NCBI RefSeq assembly: GCF_004006015.1 | Contig: NZ_CP034766.1 | Span: 3,195,001-3,259,000 of the forward strand | Direction of reading: 5' to 3' | Origin: Rhodococcus sp. X156 | Lineage (GTDB): Bacteria > Actinomycetota > Actinomycetes > Mycobacteriales > Mycobacteriaceae | DNA length: 64,000 nucleotides | Made by a program: the position numbers and the translations under genes | Shown: positions 8,233-16,966 of the stretch, piece by piece | Numbering within the stretch: the first letter of the stretch is position 1 | Layout of the letters: every line of letters begins with the position of its first letter | The notes under the pieces: model-generated | The model's input: only the letters and a program-made list of their open reading frames with translations | What the model was told of the DNA's origin: nothing | The model's database searches: none

Positions 8233-9695
8233 CTGTGCACCACGTCGAGGCACGACCAGGCGCGTACGCGGACTCGGTCACGCTGATGCAAGTCAGCCGA
8301 AAAGCCGGCGACACCGACGGCGCCGAGGGGGTGCTCGTGGCGATGGCCACCGAGCTCAACCTCGACCTGCTGCGCGGCATGGGCTTCGAGGAGCCCGACG
8401 GCATCGGCCCGAACGACCTGTTCGTCGCCGTGCGCGCCCGCGACGACGCCGCGCTGGCGCAGGTGCTCTCGGTGGTCACCGAGGCCCTGGCCGCCCGCCC
8501 GACCGCCTCGGGTGGCTCGTTCGCCGAGATGCCCCCGCGCACGGTGTCCGCCGCCGCCCGCAGCACCGGCCCGGCGCTGGTGCTCATCTCGCTGCCCGGC
8601 CAGCACGCCTTCGTGGAGGCGATGGACGCCCTGGACGCCGGCTGCGACGTGATGATCTTCTCCGACAACGTCAGCGTGGAGCAGGAGGTCCAGCTCAAGG
8701 AGGCTGCGGCCGCCCGGGGCCTGCTGGTGCTCGGCCCCGACTGCGGCACCGCCGTGGTCGGCGGGATCGGCCTCGGCTTCGCCCACACCGTGGAGCCCGG
8801 ACCGGTCGGCCTCGTCGCCGCCTCCGGCACCGGCGCCCAGCAGATCCTGTGCCTGCTCGACGCCGCGGGCACCGGCGTGACCGCCGCGCTCGGGGTCGGG
8901 GGTCGCGACCTGTCCACCGCAGTCGGTGGGCGCTCCACCCGCGCCGCGCTGGTGGCCCTGGACGAGGACCCCGCCACCGAGCTCATCGTGCTGGTCTCCA
9001 AGCCGCCCGCCCCCGAGGTCGCCGAGGAGCTGGCCGCCTTCGCCGCCACGCTCTCCACGCCGGTGCAGCTGGCGCTGCTCGGGGCCGGCCGCCCCGACCT
9101 GACCGCGGCCACCGAGGACGCCCTGCGGGCGGTCGGCGCCGCGGTGCCGGAGTGGCAGCACTGGGCGGGCCCGCAGGCGCAGCCGCGCACCGGCGTCCTG
9201 CGGGGGCTCTTCGCCGGCGGCACGCTCTGCGACGAGGCCATGGTCATCGCCAGCGAGCGCTTCGGCGAGATCGCCTCGAACATCCCGCTGCGCCCGGAGT
9301 GGCGACTCGATCCCCGCACCCCGGCCACCGGGCACGCGATGATCGACTTCGGCGACGACGAGCTGACCGCGGGGCGCCCGCACCCGATGATCGACCCGTC
9401 GCTGCGCCTGGAGCGCCTGGCCAAGGAAGCCCTCGACCCGGACACCGCCGTCATCCTGATGGACGTGGTGCTCGGCCACGGCGCTCACCCGGACCCGGCC
9501 GCCGAGCTGGCCCCGGCGATCGCGGCGGCCCGGGAGAGCGGCGACGTCTCCGTCGTGCTCTCGCTGGTCGGCGCCAAGGGTGACCCGCAGAACCTCACCG
9601 CCCAAGCCCGTGCCCTCAACGATGCCGGGGCGCACGTGTTCACCTCCAACGCGCAAGCCGCCCGGTTCGCGTGCGACCTGATTGCGAGCCGATGA
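8229..9695 (+). CDS. fdrA: FdrA / AllF acyl-CoA-synthetase-like protein
   Basis: A 488-residue FdrA homologue. The fold is that of succinyl-CoA synthetase alpha/beta chains: NDLFVAVRARDDAALAQV at the N-terminus, a Rossmann-like part with VGLVAASGTGAQQILCLLDAAGTGVTAALGVGGRDLS (the family phosphate-loop region) and the conserved DFGDDELTAGRPHPMIDPSLR near residue 375. E. coli FdrA is the large partner in the AllFGH oxamate carbamoyltransferase. It starts at a GTG overlapping the allH stop and ends in an ATGA overlap with allG, so the three subunits are coupled. It is shorter than E. coli FdrA (about 555 residues), as in many actinomycete copies. Confidence 0.87.
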   Translation: MTVHHVEARPGAYADSVTLMQVSRKAGDTDGAEGVLVAMATELNLDLLRGMGFEEPDGIGPNDLFVAVRARDDAALAQVLSVVTEALAARPTASGGSFAEMPPRTVSAAARSTGPALVLISLPGQHAFVEAMDALDAGCDVMIFSDNVSVEQEVQLKEAAAARGLLVLGPDCGTAVVGGIGLGFAHTVEPGPVGLVAASGTGAQQILCLLDAAGTGVTAALGVGGRDLSTAVGGRSTRAALVALDEDPATELIVLVSKPPAPEVAEELAAFAATLSTPVQLALLGAGRPDLTAATEDALRAVGAAVPEWQHWAGPQAQPRTGVLRGLFAGGTLCDEAMVIASERFGEIASNIPLRPEWRLDPRTPATGHAMIDFGDDELTAGRPHPMIDPSLRLERLAKEALDPDTAVILMDVVLGHGAHPDPAAELAPAIAAARESGDVSVVLSLVGAKGDPQNLTAQARALNDAGAHVFTSNAQAARFACDLIASR

Positions 9696-11086
9696 TGACC
9701 GAGCTCCTGCGCCGCGACCCCCAGCTGATCACCGCCGGGGTCGACCTGTTCGCTGATGCCGCCCAGAGCCAGGCCGCGCGCGTCACGCGCGTCGACTGGG
9801 CGCCGCCGATGGCCGCGACCACCGACGACCTGGACGCCGTGCTCGCCGACGCCCGGCGCGTGGAGGCCAACGCCCTGGCGGTGCAGCGCATGCTGGCCGT
9901 CCGAGCCATGGTGGTCGACGTGGTTCCCGCCGCCGAGGCGCTCGGCCTCGGCCCCCACGACCTGCTGCACGCCGGCCCCCCGATCGACTGGGAGCGCGCC
10001 TCCGGTCCGATGCGCGGTGCGCTGATGGGTGCCGCCCTGTTCGAGAACCTGGTCACCGACCCCGAGGACGCGGCCGGGCTGCTCCAGCGCGGCGAGATCA
10101 CCCTGGACCCCTGCCACCACCACGACGCGGTGGGCCCGATGGCCGGCGTGGTGTCGGCGTCCATGTGGGTCTTCGTCATCGAGGACCCCGCCACCGGGCG
10201 CCGCACCTACTGCTCGCTGAACGAGGGGCTGGGCAAGGTGCTGCGCTACGGCGCCTACTCCGAGGAGGTCATCACCCGGCTGCGCTGGATGTCCGCCGTG
10301 CTCGGGCCGGTGCTGCAGACCGCGATCCGGGCGCACGGCCCCATCGACGTGACCTCGATCCTGGCGCAGATGGTGCAGATGGGCGACGAGGCGCACAACC
10401 GCAACCGGGCCGGCACGCTGATGCTGCTGCGCGAGCTGATGCCGGCGATCATCGAGTCCGGCTTCCCCTCCGCCGACCTGGCCGAGGCCGCCCGCTTCGT
10501 CGCCGGCAACGACCACTTCTTCCTCAACCTGGCCATGCCCGCCTGCAAGCTGGCGCTGGACGCCGCCCGGGACATCCCCGGCTCCACCATGGTGGTGGCC
10601 ATGGCGCGCAACGGCACCGACTTCGGCATCCAGGTCTCCGGCACCGGCGACCAGTGGTTCACCGGCCCCGCGCAGGTGCCCGAGGGCCTCTTCCTCGGCG
10701 ACTACGGCCCGGAGGACGCCAACCCCGACATCGGTGACTCCGCCATCACCGAGACCGCCGGCCTCGGTGGCTTCGCGATGGCGGCGGCACCGGCCATCGT
10801 CCGCTTCGTCGGCGGCACGGTGTCCGACGCGCTGGCCAACACCCGTCGGATGTACGAGATCACCCTGGCCGAGCACAACATGTACTCGGTGCCGGTGCTG
10901 GACTTCCGGGGCACCCCGGCCGGCATCGACGTCACCAAGGTGGTGCGCACCGGCATCCTGCCGCAGATCAACACCGGCATGGCCGGCAAGGTCGCCGGCA
11001 CCGGCCAGGTGGGCGCCGGCCTGGTCACCCCACCGGCGGAGATCTTCCCCGCCGCGCTGGCCGAGCTCGCCCGCCGCACCGCCTGA
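9692..11086 (+). CDS. allG: DUF1116 protein, AllG/YlbE-like (oxamate carbamoyltransferase subunit)
   Basis: 464 residues, DUF1116 family. Conserved blocks visible are VDWAPPM near the start, MRGALMGAALFENL, the HHHDAVGPMAGVVSASMWVFVIED block, MGDEAHNRNRAGTLMLLRELMP, and a late KVVRTGILPQINTGMAGKVAGTGQVGAG. I start at ATG 9692, which overlaps the fdrA stop (ATGATGA); the upstream GTG at 9671 would only add residues inside fdrA. With AllF and AllH it should make a carbamoyltransferase that yields carbamoyl phosphate from a carbamoylated intermediate. No carbamate kinase lies nearby to convert that product to ATP. Confidence 0.87.
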   Translation: MMTELLRRDPQLITAGVDLFADAAQSQAARVTRVDWAPPMAATTDDLDAVLADARRVEANALAVQRMLAVRAMVVDVVPAAEALGLGPHDLLHAGPPIDWERASGPMRGALMGAALFENLVTDPEDAAGLLQRGEITLDPCHHHDAVGPMAGVVSASMWVFVIEDPATGRRTYCSLNEGLGKVLRYGAYSEEVITRLRWMSAVLGPVLQTAIRAHGPIDVTSILAQMVQMGDEAHNRNRAGTLMLLRELMPAIIESGFPSADLAEAARFVAGNDHFFLNLAMPACKLALDAARDIPGSTMVVAMARNGTDFGIQVSGTGDQWFTGPAQVPEGLFLGDYGPEDANPDIGDSAITETAGLGGFAMAAAPAIVRFVGGTVSDALANTRRMYEITLAEHNMYSVPVLDFRGTPAGIDVTKVVRTGILPQINTGMAGKVAGTGQVGAGLVTPPAEIFPAALAELARRTA

Positions 11087-11145
11087 CGCGGGCGGCCCTG
11101 CGCCTCGCCCGCCCGCCACCCTCACCCCGACCTGGAGGACCACCC

Positions 11146-12564
11146 ATGTCCGACGACCTGTGCTTCACCCCCGCCACCGAGCTGGCGGCGATGCTTCGTC
11201 GCCGGGACCTCTCGGCTCGGGAGCTGCTGGACGCCCACCTCGACCGCATCGACCGGACCAACCCGCAGGTCAACGCCATCGTCACCCTCGACGTGGAGGG
11301 GGCGCGGGCGCAGGCCGACGCTGCCGACGCCGCCACGGCCCGCGGCGAGTCCACCGGTCCGCTGCACGGCCTGCCGGTGGCGCACAAGGACACCCACGTC
11401 ACCGGCGGGATGCGCACCACCTGGGGCTCGCCCCTGCACCGCGACTTCGTGCCGGAGCAGGACGAGCTGGTGGTGGCGCGGCTGCGCGAGGCGGGCGCGG
11501 TCCGGGTGGGCAAGACCAACGTGCCGGAGTTCGCGGCCGGCTCGCACACCTACAACACGGTGTTCGGGGCCACCCGCAACCCCTACCGCCTGGACGTGAG
11601 CGCCGGCGGCTCCAGCGGTGGCGCCGCCGCCGCGCTCGCCTCGGGCATGGTCGCCCTGGCCGAGGGCAGCGACATGGGCGGGTCGCTGCGCAACCCGGCC
11701 GCGTTCTGCAACGTGGTCGGTCTGCGCCCCACCCCGGGGCGCGTGCCCAGCCACCCCACCCAGATGGGGTGGTCCACGCTCAGCGTGCAGGGCCCGATGG
11801 GCCGCACCGTGGGCGACGTGGCGCTGGGCCTGTCCGCCCTGGCCGGTCCGGACCCGCGGGTGCCCATCTCGCTCACCGAGGCCGGTGCGGGCTTCGCCGC
11901 CCCGATGCCCACGGAGCTCACCGGCCTGCGCGTGGCGTGGGCCCCCGACTTCGGCGGCCGCATGCCGGTCGACCCCGAGGTGCGCGCGGCCCTGGCCCCG
12001 GTCCCGCAGGTGTTCGAGAGCCTCGGCGCCCACGTGGACGAGGCCTGCCCGGACCTCGACGACGCCGACGAGGTGTTCTCCGTGCTGCGGGCGTGGCTGT
12101 TCGTCGCGTCCTTCGGCGACGTCGTCACGCGCCACCCGGACCAGGTCAAGGCGGCGATCGCCTGGAACGTGGAGCAGGGCCGCAAGCTCACCGGCCAGGA
12201 CGTGGCCCGTGCGGAGACGCTGCACACCCGGCTGCACCACCGCATGGTGGAGTTCTTCGACAGCTACGACGTGCTGCTGGCCCCCACCACCCAGGTGGTG
12301 CCCTTCGACGTGGACACCGAGTACCCGGCGCAGGTCGACGGGGTGCAGCAGGACAGCTACCTGGGGTGGATGCGGTCGTGCTCCATGATCAGCGCGGCCG
12401 GCGTCCCCGCGCTGTCCGTGCCGGCCGGGTTCACCGACGACGGGCTGCCGGTGGGGCTGCAGGTCATCGGTGCACCCCGGGCGGACCGTCGGGTGCTCGA
12501 GGTCGGCCACGCCTTCGAGCAGGCCACCGGGGTGGGCCGGCGGCGGCCGACGCTCACCCCGTGA
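11146..12564 (+). CDS. Amidase-signature hydrolase
   Basis: 472 residues with the complete Ser-cisSer-Lys triad by spacing: Lys81 in AHKD, Ser156 in AGGSSGG, and the nucleophile Ser180 in GSDMGGSLR. It starts 59 bases after allG behind a GGAGGACCACCC ribosome site and is the last gene before a strong terminator. The family includes allophanate hydrolase, GatA and many amidases, and sequence alone cannot give the substrate. In this operon it could open a cyclic ureide, release ammonia from oxamate, or act on another amide in the route; each is inference. It lacks a long C-terminal extension such as that of allophanate hydrolase. Confidence 0.85.
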   Translation: MSDDLCFTPATELAAMLRRRDLSARELLDAHLDRIDRTNPQVNAIVTLDVEGARAQADAADAATARGESTGPLHGLPVAHKDTHVTGGMRTTWGSPLHRDFVPEQDELVVARLREAGAVRVGKTNVPEFAAGSHTYNTVFGATRNPYRLDVSAGGSSGGAAAALASGMVALAEGSDMGGSLRNPAAFCNVVGLRPTPGRVPSHPTQMGWSTLSVQGPMGRTVGDVALGLSALAGPDPRVPISLTEAGAGFAAPMPTELTGLRVAWAPDFGGRMPVDPEVRAALAPVPQVFESLGAHVDEACPDLDDADEVFSVLRAWLFVASFGDVVTRHPDQVKAAIAWNVEQGRKLTGQDVARAETLHTRLHHRMVEFFDSYDVLLAPTTQVVPFDVDTEYPAQVDGVQQDSYLGWMRSCSMISAAGVPALSVPAGFTDDGLPVGLQVIGAPRADRRVLEVGHAFEQATGVGRRRPTLTP

Positions 12565-12570
12565 GCCCTG

Positions 12571-12606
12571 CGGTGGTGGCTCAGCCTGCGGGCTGAGCCA
12601 CCACCG
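12571..12606. terminator. Bidirectional hairpin terminator
   Basis: A perfect 16-base-pair stem (12571-12586 with 12591-12606) closes on a TGCG tetraloop between the convergent amidase and MmpL genes. It covers the MmpL stop codon. There is no U-tract, as is usual in actinomycetes. Confidence 0.8.
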
Positions 12607-14782
12607 ACGGCTCCGCCGACGCCGCACCGGCGTCCGGGCGAACCCCGCCCAGACCCTGCAGCCGCGGCTGCAGGAGCAGCAGCAGCGCGGGCAGCAGCAC
12701 CAGGCGCACGACCGTCGCGTCCACCAGGATCGCCACCGCGAGCCCCACCCCCATCTGCTTCATCTCCACCATGCTGAGCGTGGCGAACACCGCGAAGATC
12801 GACACCATCACCAGCGCCGCGCTGGTCACCACCGAGGCCGTGCCTCGCACGCTGTCGGCCACCGCGGCCCGGTAGGGCACGCCCGCCCGCAGCGCCTCGC
12901 GCAGGCGGCTCAGCACGAACACGTGGTAGTCCATCGACAGACCCACCAGCACCACGAAGCAGAACAGCGGCACCCAGTCCACGATGGCTCCAGTGGAGGT
13001 GTAGCCCAGCAGCCCGTCCGCCCACGAGTGGGTGAACACCAGCGTGAGCACCCCGAACGCCGCCCCCACCGACAGCAGGTTGAGCACCGTCGTCAGCGCC
13101 GCCAGCGTGCGGCTGCGGAACGCCACCCCGATCATCGCCATGGTGAGCACCAGCACGAACGCGACCACCCACGGCAGGCTGCCGGACATGGCATCGCGCC
13201 GGTCGATGCCCTCGGCCACGTCCCCGCCCACGGCCCAGTCCCCGCCCACGGCCCAGTCCGTGCCCACCGCGTGCGGCAGCACGTCTGTGCGCAGCGTCCG
13301 GACCGCGGCCTCGTTCCCTGCTGCGCCCGCGGCGCCCGGCGCGGTCAGCGTGAGCACGCCCGTGCGCCCGTCCCCGCTCGTGCGGACGTCCTCGGTGGGT
13401 GTCCCCAGCCCGTCCTGCGCCGCGGCTGCGGCCACCTCGGCCAGCGTCCCCCGCAGCGCGGTGGCGTCCTCGCCGTGCAGCACCACCTCGATGCGCGGCC
13501 CCTCGACGGGGAACCGCTGCTGCAGGTGCTGAGCCGCCTGCACGGCGGGCAGGTCCTGGGGCAGCGTCTGCAGCGTGGCTTCGTGCACCCGCATCCCCAG
13601 CACGGGTGCGGCCAGCGCCAGCAGCACGAGGAACGCAGCGGCAGCCGCAGCGCGGGGGCGGGCCAGCACCGGTCGCAGCATCCGCCCGCTCAGCGCGCCG
13701 GAGCCCATCCGGTCGGTGAGCCGCCACAGCAGCGGCACCCGCGGCCGGTCCGCCGCGCCACCGAGCTTGACCAGCAGCGCCGGCAGCACGGTGACCGAGG
13801 TCAGCACCGACACCACCACCACCAGGATCGTGCCGACTCCCAGCCCGGTGAACACCACGTCCCGGGTGACCAACAAGCCCGACATCGCCACCACCACCGC
13901 GGCGCCGGAGACGACGATGGCCCGTCCTGCGGTGGCTGCGGCGACCTCGATCGCCTCCGTGCTGGTGCGCCCCCGGCGTCGCTCGTCCCGCTGGCGCTTG
14001 AGGAAGAACAGCGCGTAGTCCACCCCCACCGCCATCCCGATCAGCAGCACCACGTTGGCGACGCTGCCGGCGTCCGGGACCAGGTGGGACAGCGGCGCGT
14101 ACAGGCCCAGCGTGAGCAGCACCGCGCTGAAGGCCAGCAGCACCGGGATGCCGGCGGCGACCACCGCGCCGAAGGCCACCAGCAGGATGCCGAAGGTGAT
14201 GGGCAGCCCCAGCGCCTCGCCCGAGCCCAGGTCCTCCCCCACGCGCTCGTTGACCGCGGCGTCGAGCGACGCCGAGCCGACCTGCTCGATCATGAGCGCT
14301 GGGTGGCGGGCCTGGGCCTGCTCACCGGCGGTCAGCACCGTCTGGACGTGGTCGTCCGCCCCGGCCTCGTCACCGAGCAGGGTGACCGGCAGCAGCAGCG
14401 CACCGCGGTCCGCCGACCACTCCGCCTCGCCCACCGTCGCGATGCCGCTCCCGCCCACCAGGGCCTGTCGCAGCTCCGCCGCGGCCTCCTGCGCCTGGGC
14501 GGGGTCCAGGGTGCCCGCGCGTGCGGTGAGCAGCAGCGTCTCGACCTCCGGCTGCTGCAGCCCGGCGTCTCGGACGAGCTCCGCGGCCCGACCCGACTCG
14601 CCGACCACGGTGGCGGCGTCGGTGGCGGTCTGGGTGGGCACCAGCGCGGCGGTGGTGATCGCGGCCAGCACCACGACGAGCCAGCCGGCGATCGTCCGCC
14701 AGGGGTGGCTGATGCACCACCGAGTGATCGCGGTGACCGACGGGCGCCTGGCTGACCTGTCTCTGCTGGCGTTGCCCCTCAT
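12581..14782 (-). CDS. MmpL/RND-family membrane transporter
   Basis: 733 residues with two MMPL halves, each one N-terminal helix, a periplasmic domain and a cluster of five helices: first half about 1-370 (IGMAVGVDYALFFLKRQRDERRRG), second half about 370-715 (VGLSMDYHVFVLSRLREAL). The GxxxDY segments in the helix bundles are the proton-relay signature of the family. MmpL-type pumps export lipids, siderophores or drugs; the cargo cannot be read here. The start has AGGCAGGA upstream. A two-component system begins 167 bases away on the other strand and may control it. An 18-base tandem duplication (two DWAVGG units) lies in the second periplasmic domain. Confidence 0.88.
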   Translation of the reverse strand: MRGNASRDRSARRPSVTAITRWCISHPWRTIAGWLVVVLAAITTAALVPTQTATDAATVVGESGRAAELVRDAGLQQPEVETLLLTARAGTLDPAQAQEAAAELRQALVGGSGIATVGEAEWSADRGALLLPVTLLGDEAGADDHVQTVLTAGEQAQARHPALMIEQVGSASLDAAVNERVGEDLGSGEALGLPITFGILLVAFGAVVAAGIPVLLAFSAVLLTLGLYAPLSHLVPDAGSVANVVLLIGMAVGVDYALFFLKRQRDERRRGRTSTEAIEVAAATAGRAIVVSGAAVVVAMSGLLVTRDVVFTGLGVGTILVVVVSVLTSVTVLPALLVKLGGAADRPRVPLLWRLTDRMGSGALSGRMLRPVLARPRAAAAAAFLVLLALAAPVLGMRVHEATLQTLPQDLPAVQAAQHLQQRFPVEGPRIEVVLHGEDATALRGTLAEVAAAAAQDGLGTPTEDVRTSGDGRTGVLTLTAPGAAGAAGNEAAVRTLRTDVLPHAVGTDWAVGGDWAVGGDVAEGIDRRDAMSGSLPWVVAFVLVLTMAMIGVAFRSRTLAALTTVLNLLSVGAAFGVLTLVFTHSWADGLLGYTSTGAIVDWVPLFCFVVLVGLSMDYHVFVLSRLREALRAGVPYRAAVADSVRGTASVVTSAALVMVSIFAVFATLSMVEMKQMGVGLAVAILVDATVVRLVLLPALLLLLQPRLQGLGGVRPDAGAASAEPSVVAQPAG
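13223..13258. repeat. 18-bp tandem duplication inside the MmpL gene
   Basis: Two identical 18-base copies (13223-13240 and 13241-13258) encode D-W-A-V-G-G twice in the second periplasmic loop. The unit keeps the frame, so it lengthens the loop by six residues. It may be slippage-variable between strains. Confidence 0.85.
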
Positions 14783-14949
14783 GGTTCCTGCCTCCCCTGT
14801 CCTGCCCCTGTTCTTGCTCTGCCTGGCTGTACTTCTCGTGGTGTCAAAGCCTGCGGTGTGCGGGGTGCGCTGACACGGGGGCCAGACCCCGAGGTGAAGG
14901 GGGGCCCAGGCCCCTGTTCCCGGTGGGCCAGCCGGGTGACGATGAACCG

Positions 14950-16299
14950 GTGACCGACCTCGATCCCCCGCCGACGCCCGACGCGGCGCGAGCGCCCGCC
15001 CGGGGCACCGGCGGCCGGCCGACTGCGGGCGGCGGCGTCACCTGGCGGCTGCGACTGAGCCTGCTGGCGCTGGCCTACGTGTTCCTGGCCGTGCCGGCCC
15101 TGGTGCTGCTGGTGGTGCTCAGCACGGCGCTCGGGCTCGCGGTGGTGGGCGTCGGCCTCGTGCTGCTGCTGCTGTTCGTGCCGCAGAACCGGCAGCTGGC
15201 CCAGCTGCACCGCCGCCTCGCCGGCACCGTGCTGGGGCGGCCCGTGGAGACCCCCGACTACCTCACCGCGCCGAGGTCACACCCGTGGGCGCTGCTGCGC
15301 ACCTGGGCGCGCGACCCGGCACGCTGGCGCGACTACCTGTGGACCTGGGTGAGCACCACCCTGGGCTGGGCGCTCGCCTGGATCGCCCTGGCGCTGCCGC
15401 TGACCGTGGTGTTCTACCTGGTCGCCCCGTTCCTCTACGCCGTCACCCCCGACGGTGTCTTCGAGACCAACTACAGCGTGGTGCGCATCGACTCGCAGGC
15501 CAAGGCCTTCCTGGAGTGGAGCTTCCTGCTGGTGGCCGGGCCTGCGTGGTGGTACCTGCTGCCGGTGCTGGTGCGCTGGCGCGCCCAGCTGGACGAGGCG
15601 CTGCTGTCCCCCTCCCGGGCAGAGCTGCAGCGGCGGGTGGCCCAGGTGTCGCGGACGCGCACCGAGAGCATCGACCACTCCGCCTCCGAGCTGCGCCGCA
15701 TCGAGCGCGACCTGCACGACGGCGCCCAGGCCCGGCTGGTCTCGCTGGGGATGAACCTGGGCATCGCCGAGCAGCTGTGGGACACCGACCCGGCCGCCGC
15801 CGCGCGGCTCGTCGCCGAGGCCCGCGGCGCCACCGTCTCGGCGCTCGGCGACCTGCGCTCGGTGGTGCGCGGCATCCACCCGCCGGTGCTGGCCGACCGG
15901 GGCCTGGCCGGTGCCGTGGAGGCCCTCGCCCTGGACATGGCCACCCCGATCTCGGTGTTCGTGGCGCTGCCCGGGCGCCCGCCGGCCCCGGTGGAGTCGG
16001 CGGTGTACTTCGGCGTGGCCGAGTGCCTGGCCAACCTGGGCAAGCACAGCGGCGCCACCCGTGCCTCGGTGACGCTCAGCCACGACGGCGCCCGGCTGCG
16101 GGCGGTGGTGGTCGACGACGGGCGCGGCGGGGCGCGGGCCGCTGCCGGCGGCGGCCTGGCGGGAGTCGCTCGGCGTCTGGCTGCCTTCGACGGCACGATG
16201 GATGTGCAGAGTCCCGCAGGCGGCCCGACCGCCGTGACCATGGAGCTGCCGTGCGCGTTGTCATCGCCGAGGACCACGCCCTCCTCCGGGACGGACTGA
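14950..16299 (+). CDS. NarL-type sensor histidine kinase
   Basis: About 449 residues. The N-terminal half holds four hydrophobic segments in two pairs with a long extracytoplasmic or loop region (VFETNYSVVRIDSQ) of the type found in actinomycete sensor kinases. The HisKA_3 dimer domain has the phospho-acceptor His in ERDLHDGAQARL, and the ATPase domain has AECLANLGKHSGA (N-box) and VVDDGRGGA (G1). I take the GTG at 14950, preceded at six bases by GACGAT; an in-frame GTG at 14923 would add nine residues. The 3' end overlaps the response regulator by 49 bases. It is divergent from the MmpL gene, a plausible target. Confidence 0.85.
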   Translation: MTDLDPPPTPDAARAPARGTGGRPTAGGGVTWRLRLSLLALAYVFLAVPALVLLVVLSTALGLAVVGVGLVLLLLFVPQNRQLAQLHRRLAGTVLGRPVETPDYLTAPRSHPWALLRTWARDPARWRDYLWTWVSTTLGWALAWIALALPLTVVFYLVAPFLYAVTPDGVFETNYSVVRIDSQAKAFLEWSFLLVAGPAWWYLLPVLVRWRAQLDEALLSPSRAELQRRVAQVSRTRTESIDHSASELRRIERDLHDGAQARLVSLGMNLGIAEQLWDTDPAAAARLVAEARGATVSALGDLRSVVRGIHPPVLADRGLAGAVEALALDMATPISVFVALPGRPPAPVESAVYFGVAECLANLGKHSGATRASVTLSHDGARLRAVVVDDGRGGARAAAGGGLAGVARRLAAFDGTMDVQSPAGGPTAVTMELPCALSSPRTTPSSGTD

Positions 16300-16895
16300 C
16301 GCGGCTGCTGGTGGCCTCCGGGTTCGACGTGGTGGCTGCGGTGGACAGCGCTCCCGCGCTGGCGGCGGCGCTGGCCGAGGGTGCGGCGGACGTGGCAGTG
16401 GTCGACGTCCGCATGCCACCCACGTTCACCGACGACGGCCTGCGGGTGGCGATCGAGGCCCGCAAGGCCCGCCCCGGCCTGCCCGTGCTGGTGCTCTCGC
16501 AGTACGTCGAGCAGCTCTACGCCCGCGAGCTGCTGGCCACTGGCGAAGGGGCGGTGGGCTACCTGCTCAAGGACCGGGTGGCCGACGTGAGCGCCTTCGT
16601 CGAGGCCGTGCGCACCGTGGCCGGCGGCGGCACCGTGCTCGACCCGGAGGTGGTGGCCGCGCTGCTGTCGCGGGCTCGGGACAGCCACCCGCTGGGCCGG
16701 CTCACCGCGCGGGAGCGGGAGGTGCTCGCCCTGATCGCCGAGGGCCGGTCCAACGCGGCCATCGCCGGCCGGCTGTTCATCACCGAGAAGGCCGTCGGCA
16801 AGCACAGCGCCAACATCTTCGACAAGCTCGAGCTGTACCTGAGCGGCGACGACAACCGCCGGGTGCTCGCGGTGCTCGCCTACCTGCAGGGCTGA
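16251..16895 (+). CDS. NarL/LuxR-type response regulator
   Basis: 214 residues. The receiver domain has the acidic pair E7-D8, the phospho-acceptor D52 (VVDVRMP) and Lys in GYLLKDR. The C-terminal LuxR helix-turn-helix starts LTAREREVLALIAEGRSN. The GTG start at 16251 has GGAG five bases upstream and lies inside the kinase gene, so kinase and regulator are tightly coupled. As the partner of the preceding kinase it should bind DNA as a dimer on phosphorylation. Confidence 0.93.
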   Translation: MRVVIAEDHALLRDGLTRLLVASGFDVVAAVDSAPALAAALAEGAADVAVVDVRMPPTFTDDGLRVAIEARKARPGLPVLVLSQYVEQLYARELLATGEGAVGYLLKDRVADVSAFVEAVRTVAGGGTVLDPEVVAALLSRARDSHPLGRLTAREREVLALIAEGRSNAAIAGRLFITEKAVGKHSANIFDKLELYLSGDDNRRVLAVLAYLQG

Positions 16896-16910
16896 CCGTC
16901 GTCTGGTCCA

Positions 16911-16927
16911 GTCCCGGTGGACGGGAC
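16911..16927 (+). terminator. Possible weak terminator after two-component system
   Basis: A six-base-pair GTCCCG/CGGGAC stem with a five-base loop lies 16 bases after the response-regulator stop. It is short and has no U-tract. Confidence 0.35.
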
Positions 16928-16954
16928 CGGTCGCACCACGAAGTTCGCGCTCGT

Positions 16955-16960
16955 TAGCCT
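16955..16960 (+). promoter_or_regulatory. -10 element of leaderless gene (TAGCCT)
   Basis: TAGCCT ends six bases before the ATG at 16967 and there is no ribosome site, so transcription probably starts at the A of the start codon. Confidence 0.55.
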
Positions 16961-16966
16961 CTAGCA

